A DNA stretch of 64,000 nucleotides from Amphimedon queenslandica (taxonomy: Eukaryota > Porifera > Demospongiae > Haplosclerida > Niphatidae), in NCBI RefSeq assembly GCF_000090795.2, contig NW_003546331.1, forward strand, positions 210,722 through 274,721, written 5' to 3'. The notes beneath the pieces are model-generated. The model had not been told where the DNA came from. It was given only the letters and a program-made list of their open reading frames with translations, and made no database searches. The position numbers were made by a program, and so were the translations under genes. Shown here piece after piece: positions 56,284-64,000 of this stretch (its first letter is position 1; each line of letters begins with the position of its first letter).

Positions 56284-56714
56284 GTTGGGACTGTCAGGAA
56301 CGACAGGAGAGGACAGACAAAGTCGTTTTAGATGGTTGCCCTGGAATCGGGAAAGTATCCTCGAGTGAGTGGACCCTCTTATTGGGCACTAAATAGAAAA
56401 CCAGTTTATTAACTTTTAGTTTTAAAAATCAAAATCAAGTAGATGATGATCTCTAGATCTAAGATCATGATTCTGCATCAAAGCATCGCCATTTCTCCGT
56501 TTAGGCAATCGTAAAACACAATAGTCAAGTCCGTATACTTTAATCACATGTACTCTTTGGAGAATGAAAAGACAATTTTAACCCGTTATCCACCAGAGAA
56601 CTGACATGCAGCAAGTATCTTCTTAGGTCATTCATCCTCCCTGAGAGGTCTTCCCTGCTTTCTGGACCTCTCTCCTCTTCTCACATTCCACCAGAGCTAC
56701 TACACCAGTTTGCA
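56284..56714. promoter_or_regulatory. Divergent region between copy B and IBTK
   Basis: 431 bp between opposite start codons; it should hold both promoters. No obvious core motif. Confidence 0.4.
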
Positions 56715-59700
56715 ATGGCGTCAAGGAGACGTAGAAAGAGCTCTACTTCTGTACAAGACCTCGCTTCTTCCTCAGGAGACTGCACTGCAAAGTGTCGAGC
56801 GTTGGAACACGCACACGTGGTACACAGAGTAATTGCTACTGGTAACCTTGAATTACTAAAGCACTGTTCAACAATATGTGGCAACCCTTGGTATAAGTGG
56901 TACGTATATAATATTTGTTTCTTGTTTAGTATAATTATTACATGTAATAGCTAGCAAACAATGCATTCCATTGTGTATCACTGTAATATAAAGGAAAGGA
57001 GGAAGTGTTTGAATGTGGTTGATTTATAGGCAGGTGTAGTAATGACACACCCACTTTATTAATGATCGATTACATTTTGTACATGTACATGTATGTGTAT
57101 GTATAATGTAAAAGATGTGATTCCTATTGCATTATCAATAAATGGTGGTCACTGTTTACTATAATCACTGATAATGTTTTTATTGCCTTCTTTGACTGAT
57201 TTCAGCTTCATATTGTAGATTGACTAAATACATGTATCGATCCTTTTAAATTTTATTGATTTATTTTATTTGCCATTGTAGCGATGAAGCTGGTCGCTCA
57301 ACCCTACACGTTGCTGCTTCAACTGGATCTTCAGAGATAGCCCAATGGCTACTGAGGAGGAAAGGAGCTAAAGAGAAACTGATCAATCTCACGGACATTG
57401 ACTCGAACTGGACTGCGTTGCATCGTGCAGCATATTTCGGATACCCTGGCATAATGGTGCCATTAATGAAGGTATGAAAATGTACATGCATGTACTAAAA
57501 CTGTACTGATGGGATTTTTGCTCATATTATAGGCTGGAGAGAGTCTGGAGGCATTAGATAAAGATGGGTGGTCACCGCTAAATGTGCTACACTCAAACTA
57601 TGCTGATATACTACCAGGTAATATGGAGGAGGCTGGAATCTGTTAATTCAATTTAAGACTAGTTTTGTACAAACTTGTAGTCTACTCTGATAGTAATTTC
57701 AATGATGTGTGTAATGTATATATATGTACATGTAGGTGTATCGCTTATTGTGATGATAAATGAACATCATCTGTCCTATGTTTACAAATTGGATATAGAA
57801 TAACAGTTCTTGTATTGCATTAAATTGTCTCCAAAAAATTGGATAGCCAAAGGGCTCCACTATTTGGGAGAAACTCGTTCAAAAATTGTAACTTAATGAT
57901 GCATGTACTTTAGCAAAAAAACTGATTAAAAGGTTTTCTGTCACTTTGTAGGAGTTTCTGAGGTCTCTCTCTACTTGTGGGGTGGCAATGTCAACAATAC
58001 GTTAGGACACGATCGTAGCAAGTTAAATCCTGAACCAGTTGAAGCTTACCCTGCTTTTGGAAATGTAGAAAAAGTATGCTGTATTGCTGTTATGAGTCAT
58101 ACTACATGTACATGTATGTGTATGTGATATTTTCTCTCTTCATTGCAGGTTGTACTGTGTAAGTTCCATACATTGATACTGACCAAGAGAGGAGCTGTCT
58201 ATAGCTGTGGGCATGGAACTGGTGGCAGACTAGGACATGGCAATGAAAATACTGTCCTTGTAAGAAAGAGAGAGAGAGAGAGAGAGAAGGAGTCATGTAA
58301 TGGAGAGGGAAGAGAAAGAGAGAAAGATAAACATTGTGTTCATTTTCTTCCTTATTCAGTCTCCAAAGGTTATTGAGGGATTATCTCATTGTGTGTCTAT
58401 AGCAGCTGCTAGGAATCACAGTGTCTTCCTCAATAAGTTAGTTCTATTAAGGAACAGGGACACTATTGTATTGTTATTTGAAAAGGCATAATGTGACCAT
58501 TATACATTCTCTTCTACTAGAGATGGGTCGGTGTATACTTGTGGCATTAATGACGCTCAGCAGCTGGGCCATGGTTCTAAGACAGGCTCTACTGTACTCT
58601 CTCCGTATTTTGTTAAATCTTTAAAGTCGAAGAGGATTAGATTAATAGGTGCTGGGCGCTACCACACTGCCGTGGCTACTGCTAACGAGGTATACAGCTT
58701 TGGTACAAGTTACGGGCAACTAGGGCAAACGAGATCAAATCCTAATCCAAAGATAGTAAGTTTTGAATTTTAAATACTAGATTTATAATCATGCATATAA
58801 TAGTTGAAATTCAAATTATTTTTTATGTAATTCAAACCTTTTTTAATCTCATTCCTATTGTTCCAGATTCCTGGTATTACGTTGGAGCAAGGCGATACTA
58901 TCGATCATCTCTCAGTCAGTGATGCAGCCACTGCTTGGATTACTAGCAAGAGACACCAGATATTCATCTGTACCAATCATACAGTCCTCCGCTGTGAGAG
59001 GTATATGATTTATAATTTATACTGTACATTTTTTATTATGAAAAATTATAAATTTAATTGCAAAAAATGATTACATGTATTAGTTTTTTTCTTGATTTCT
59101 CTTGCCTCTTGTTTCTAGGTATAATAACTTTCCCGATACACTCTCTGTCCTTCAGTTTGCAGTTTGTGCTAGTCTCGGGGAACTGGAGCATAAGAAGAAG
59201 AAAAAGGGCGTGTCAGATCATGAGACAGATAGTGGGAGTGGCCTCAAGATTGCACTACTGGACAGCGAACACAAGGTATAGAGAGATACATTTACATGTA
59301 CGTGTACATGTACATGTACATATGGGATGCTTTGACGTTAATGTTATGACATGGGGTAAATTAAATCATGACAGAAATTAAGCTGATAATTGATACTTAA
59401 TAAGGAACTTAATTGTAGTAATAAATAATAATTATGATTATTGTTGTGTAGTTGTGGTTCAGTTATTGCTCAGATGCTACTGGTAATAAGAAAGGTATTA
59501 CTCATCCTCGTATCATTCCTGGAGCAACTAAATACTCCGGTAAGAAACACAATGATCAATGTCCTTTTGTGCTATGTAGAAACTTCAAGCTATTTTTGAG
59601 TTATTTAGGCAGAATTTTGTACTTTATGCATGTGTATTGTATATATCATGGCTTTTGCTATGAAATTGTTATCATCATCATCATCATCATTATTTATTAA

Positions 59701-62700
59701 TTAATTTATTTATTATGCAGTTGCTCATTTCTCACTAACAAAGAGTTTAACAATAGCAACAACACAAGGAGAGGTTTACACAGGGCCTGTCACTCCTACG
59801 CCATCGCTCACTGAACTATCGCGAGTTCCTCTGATACAGCAAGCAAAGAGAGTCTTCACTGACTTTAAAGCTACCAATATGGCATACCTCCAGACAGTGT
59901 ATAGGTAGGAGGAGAGAGGGAGGGAGGGAGGGAACCGAGAGATTAAGAGAAAGAGCATTTTCTATAATTTTGTATTGTTTAGTCCTTTAGAGTTACCTAT
60001 TATAGAGTCGTCGGCATTCAATGTTGATGTGTATAATTTATTATCGGAAATCAATTTGCCTCAACCTGTAGCTGATGTTCACTTTAATGTAAGTTACTAT
60101 GATGCTTTGGTAAAATGCAGCCCGTATCAATTGATTATTTACATGCATCGGTGTTATTCCTTTTTATGGGGAAGACCTTAGCTAGTAGTAAATGTTTGTA
60201 TTTGAAATGTTTAAGTGCAAACACAGCCTTAGTTGATCATCATCATGTCTCCACTCTCCAGCAGCTTTTTTGAAATTATAATACTAAATAGTTGAGCTAT
60301 ATACATGTGCATGTACGTTCATGTTGTACACTATGTAGGTTAATGGCTCAGTCTATACAGCCAATTCTGTTGTTCTCTCTTCAAGCAGTAACGTATTCTC
60401 ATCGCTATTCTCATCCAGACCCATTCCTCCGTCGATAATACAATCATTTCATTTCACTGACTCAATCTGGCACTTGAACATTAACCTCAAATTCTCTTGT
60501 GACATCTTCCAGTTGTTCCTCATTTATTTGTACGGCGGGAGGATAAGACTAGAGCAGCCGTCGCATCACTCGTCATTCATAGCCTCACCAGAATCACTTA
60601 ACACCACAAGCAAGTCCAGTCTCGACACGACCAGTGGCGATGACACCAGCACCACCGACTGGAATGTACTCTATGACCAATACGCTGGGGATAAAAACTT
60701 CACTGACCAGTTAGATGAACTCGTTTTGCCGGTTCTACCGGTTAATACTAGCGATCATTCTCCCTCTGTGTATGTGCATAAGAGCTCGGCAGTCAATAAG
60801 GACGTTGAGTCATTGTTGGAGTTAGCTACTGCGTTTGAGGTAGCACCTCTGATTGACAGGTAAAATTTGGAATAAAATATTCAATAAATGCAGTATATCA
60901 GGGTTTTTATATTAGCTTGCAAACTCCATCACAAGGCAGAATTATTTATTAGCAACAGTTATTAGTAGCTTTATGTCTTTGTTATTGATAGGTTGACTTT
61001 CGGTTCAAGTGGTGGTAGTGTTAGAAGTCAAAGTGTGCTTGAGTTACATCAGGATGTATTGCTAAAGCTTCACTCGTCTCCTCATGATGTTATACTGGTA
61101 GCTACAGTAGAAGGGGACAAAGAGATCAAGTGTCACAAGTGTATACTAGTGGCACGCTCGGGTAAGCATTGCTCTGTTTTTTTTTATTTATTATTTTATT
61201 TATTTTCTGCAGATTATTTTCAGAGCATGTTGCTAATGGGATGGAGAGAAGTGAGAAAGCTATCATTAACTTTGTTTGTCACACTAATTTTTTTGTTCTT
61301 TAGTCTTCTGCTCAAGGGACTGTAACTAAATTAAAGCTTCCAGTAACGTCAGTTCAATTGGAAATTATGGTACATTATTTGTACAAGGATTGTGCTCCTA
61401 AAGTTTCAGGTAATAATCATAAATTTTGCTTGTTTGCTGCAGCTGTCCGAAGTAGTATAGTGGTGAGTATCCCCGCCTGTCACGCGGGAGACCGGGGTTC
61501 GATTCCCCGCTTCGGAGCTTTTTTTTTTTTCTTTTTTTGTATCATCAATATTTTCATTTTATTTTTTGCAGAATCTTCTTCTCCAGATTTTGTATGCTCT
61601 GCCCTAATTGTTGCAGATCAAGTAATCATAAATTATTATTCACTTTTATATTTCAATGTTATTCTTAGTTCTTACTACCAAGATTGAAAAGCATCTGCGA
61701 GCATTCACTGGCAAAATGCTGTAAGCATACTAATCTCATATTGTTTTTATTCCTTTTAATTTATAGTAAATATCAAGAATGTGGTAGACATTATGGATTT
61801 CTCAATTCATTACAATGCCGTCAAACTTCAGCTCTCTTGCCTTCAGTTTATTTGCAATAATTTCCCTGTTTTACTTGAAGGCTCTTACCTAGAATCACTC
61901 TCGTTGGCAACACTCGATTTCATCACTGACACATACAGAGAAATGGTTAGTTTGGATCAGCACTGATGCTAACATGATTTTGATATTGATGATATATTTG
62001 ATTTGACTTTATTTTCTTTAGTTTTCAAATACAAGCAAATATGCTATCAAAATGAAAGGTATTAGTTATTATTATCATTATTATAAATATGATGCTGCTA
62101 TTAGAACTAACTGAGGAGGAGTTACCAGAGAGTTATTTCTTAAGTAAAACTATTGATATATCTGAGAGTGAGGATGATACTAAAGAGAGGATTATTAATG
62201 CCACACCCACTCGTTCCAAGTAATTAATCAATTACAATTATTATTATTATTATCATTTCTAGGTCTCCTACTGCTGATACTCCCACGAGCTCTTCGCGTA
62301 AAAGGAAGAAAAGACGATCAAACAGTGTCAGAGATGATAAATGTCAAACTATATCCTCAGAAAGCAGTGGCTATGTCACGTCAGAGAGCAACCACTTGAC
62401 TCTCAGTAACACAGGACCTGCCAGCCCTCCACTCTCTCCCAATGCAACTCTTAATTTGTCCTTGCTGTCAATTAATAATGAGTCTATTGAAGAGGATGAC
62501 CCTCTCGTTAATGATACTAATGAGTGTCCCAGTGACCTTGATGTGTTGGTCAGTAATGCTAGTGGGAGCTGGAAGAGAAGTGAAAGGTATAAAGCTTTTA
62601 TGTATTTTATATTGTAATGCCTGTACATCAAAAAGTATAATTTTTTTAATATAAAAAAAGCCATGCAATTTATCTAAAACCTGCACTTTATTATTACTAT

Positions 62701-63061
62701 TATAAATAATTAGTAACGCGGTAGTGTTACTAAGTAGGATTCACCCCCAAACAAAATGGCTGCCATGACTTTTGCAGCCTTGCTTAATAATTAAGTTTGT
62801 ATTTATTTTTAATATCATGATAGCTTACCTGACAATTTTTCACTGAGAGAAATAATGGAAGAAGAGACAAGACAAGAAACAGCAAAGAAGATCAAGAGGA
62901 GGCCTATTACTAAGCCAATCAATAGGTACTCCTGCTTTAAGTCACTTAATGGCATTATTAGTATTTTTAGTGCCTCGCAAAAAATTCAAAATAATGCAAA
63001 GAGAAGTTCAAATGAGTCTTTGGTTAGAAATGAGATACAGAAGAGCACTGTGCCATGGTAA
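56715..63061 (+). CDS. IBTK: Inhibitor of Bruton tyrosine kinase homologue (IBTK): ankyrin, RCC1, two BTB domains
   Basis: IBTK is a BTB adaptor for cullin-3 ubiquitin ligases, first described as a BTK inhibitor. Over 15 short exons. It starts at ATG 56715 (MASRRRRKSS). Ankyrin repeats: GRSTLHVAASTGSSEIAQWL and NWTALHRAAYFGYPG. RCC1 repeats follow: YLWGGNVNNTLGH, VYSCGHGTGGRLGHG, VYTCGINDAQQLGHG and VYSFGTSYGQLGQ. The first BTB is interrupted by a Ser/Thr-rich insert (around 60335-60860). The second BTB is at about 61070-61410 (DVILVATVEGDKEIKCHKCI; YFQSMLLMGWRE; YLYKDC). BACK-like helices follow (KLQLSCLQFICNNFPVLL). The tail has a basic patch (SRKRKKRRS) and FSLREIMEEETRQE. The frame stops at TAA 63059-63061 (VPWstop), although a GTAAGC donor overlaps it, so a further small exon is possible. 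A tRNA-Asp sits in the intron after the second BTB. Confidence 0.88.
58268..58290. repeat. (GA)n run
   Basis: Short GA repeat in an IBTK intron just after a splice donor. Confidence 0.8.
61446..61517 (+). tRNA. tRNA-Asp (anticodon GTC)
   Basis: 72 nt. The acceptor TCCGAAG/CTTCGGA pairs perfectly with discriminator G. The A box is TAGTATAGTGG, the anticodon loop in CCCGC-CTGTCAC-GCGGG gives GTC, and the T-arm is GGTTCGATTCC. It is followed at once by a T-rich tract (61519-61538) that should terminate Pol III. It lies inside an IBTK intron (about 61411-61571) on the same strand. Confidence 0.97.
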
Positions 63062-63109
63062 GCTGCTGCTGTGTGTAGTGTATTCTCATTGTCTTGTTGA
63101 TACATAGAA

Positions 63110-63365
63110 TTATGCATGGTTTTATATAAATTTTAATCTGATTTCAATTAAAAATTGGTTTTTAAAGGAATTTCTAGTACAGTGTCTGTCATCAAAAATA
63201 GCTAGAAAGGAATTTCCATTTTTATAATTTTTAAATGTGTATACATGTCCTTATGTTATGTATCGAATTTAAGATGATTCCGATCAAAATTGGATTTATT
63301 ACGAATTTTTAAAGTTGCTCAAAAATTGGGTAAAATTCCCTGTACTGCTATAGTACAGGTTTTTA
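63110..63365. repeat. Dispersed ~160-bp unit copies
   Basis: One to two diverged units (GATTCCGATCAAAATTGG, AAAGTTGCTCAAAAATTGG) with the palindromic CTGTACT...AGTACAG end. Between IBTK and the fucosidase gene. Confidence 0.65.
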
Positions 63366-63561
63366 TTACATTTTCTGATACATTTACAAGTACTTTTATT
63401 TTTAAAAACTTTATAGTTAATGCCAATGAAAATAGGACTTTTCCAATCAATTAAGTTCACAATAATTATTGTCACAAACTTTGAGTTGAAATTTGTCTTT
63501 CATTTTAATATTATTATTTTAAAAAATTTGCAACTTGAGCAAATGTTAATAATACATGTAT

Positions 63562-64000
63562 TTAAGCATGACAGCTATAGGCGGCAAAGTTAATAATGGC
63601 TGGCTCCACAACAGCTGCTTGTGTTATATTGAGTACAAGCTCATGTGAAGGCCAGAGATCATCAGTTAGATGTATGATGATTTTATGTCCAATGGAGGTC
63701 CCATTGTATATAGATACTGTTCCATTATACATCGGATTGTAGACTGAGAACTGAGTAATAACTTGTCCATTGGTTTGATCCTCTTGGATTACTATATTGT
63801 TGAATCTGAACGGCTGACCAGCTGTTGAACTAAGTCGAATTATTTTACCTTTTCCGCTTGTTTTGATGACGGGTTGAGCATTGAAACACGAATTAATCCA
63901 CAACCCAAATTCTTTATACCTTTCCATGCTTCCTTCTTCGATCAAACCTTTATCATTAGGAGCTGCATTGAGGAGTAAGTTGGTATTTTGACCTACTGTC
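63562..64000 (-). CDS. GH29 alpha-L-fucosidase, C-terminal exon (partial)
   Basis: Partial gene that continues beyond the window's right edge. The visible frame reads from 64000 to the stop at 63562. It begins with TVGQNTNLLLNAAPNDKGL, the end of the GH29 catalytic barrel, then EEGSMERYKEFGLWI, which is typical of fucosidases (NLLLN...P...G followed by a Trp-containing helix). The remainder is a beta-sandwich-like C-terminal domain ending YSCHA. GH29 enzymes release L-fucose from glycans, usually in lysosomes or outside the cell. The LLLNAAPND form is closer to plant and bacterial FUC1-type enzymes than to mammalian FUCA1. The catalytic residues lie outside the window. Fewer than 500 bp separate it from the IBTK stop codon. 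Confidence 0.8.
   Translation of the reverse strand, partial: TVGQNTNLLLNAAPNDKGLIEEGSMERYKEFGLWINSCFNAQPVIKTSGKGKIIRLSSTAGQPFRFNNIVIQEDQTNGQVITQFSVYNPMYNGTVSIYNGTSIGHKIIIHLTDDLWPSHELVLNITQAAVVEPAIINFAAYSCHA

Overview
The window is animal nuclear DNA. It is AT-rich, with compact genes and many introns of about 50-80 bp, but some introns of more than 1 kb. Clear animal orthologues (IBTK, TENT5, OSCP1, UBE3D, animal-type duplicated PFK) sit beside short simple repeats and small repeat elements. The style fits a non-bilaterian animal, most likely a demosponge such as Amphimedon; this is inferred from gene style, not proven. A run of 10 Ns at 34838-34847 marks a draft-assembly gap.

Layout. UBE3D (-, 536-4502) is divergent from TENT5 (+, 5184-6596). 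About 4.9 kb without a recognisable gene follows. DDX18/Has1 helicase (-, 11454-20022) comes next; its largest intron contains a complete intronless gene on the other strand for a double subtilisin-like protein (16851-19502). A tRNA-Gly(CCC) lies between DDX18 and the divergent ILVBL/HACL2 gene (20377-22272). A coiled-coil/PH protein (-, 23171-27695) is divergent from mitochondrial-type WARS2 (+, 28550-30373). An F-box protein (-, 31115-33070) follows, then a repeat-rich stretch with a terminal-inverted-repeat element, a broken partial WARS2 copy and the gap. Next are a poorly recognised gene with ELMO/SAM-like features (-, 34925-37395), OSCP1 (+), CHORDC1 (-), EIF2S3 (+) and 6-phosphofructokinase (-, 46546-49068).

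From 49.3 to 56.3 kb two paralogous genes lie tail to tail. Each encodes RING, B-box-like zinc finger, coiled coil, FN3 and a glycine-rich domain resembling the one outside the cell in ALK/LTK receptors. IBTK (+, 56715-63061) follows with a tRNA-Asp(GTC) inside one of its introns. The window ends in the C-terminal exon of a GH29 alpha-L-fucosidase (-).

Most genes are unrelated housekeeping genes (translation: EIF2S3, WARS2, two tRNAs; ribosome assembly: DDX18; metabolism: PFK, ILVBL, fucosidase). Ubiquitin-related genes are numerous: UBE3D, F-box, two RING proteins and IBTK. The most unusual items are the RING/ALK-type glycine-rich pair, the nested tandem subtilase with one dead and one intact active site, a phosphofructokinase ending in a hydrophobic tail, and a family of small elements built from tandem units of about 160 bp.
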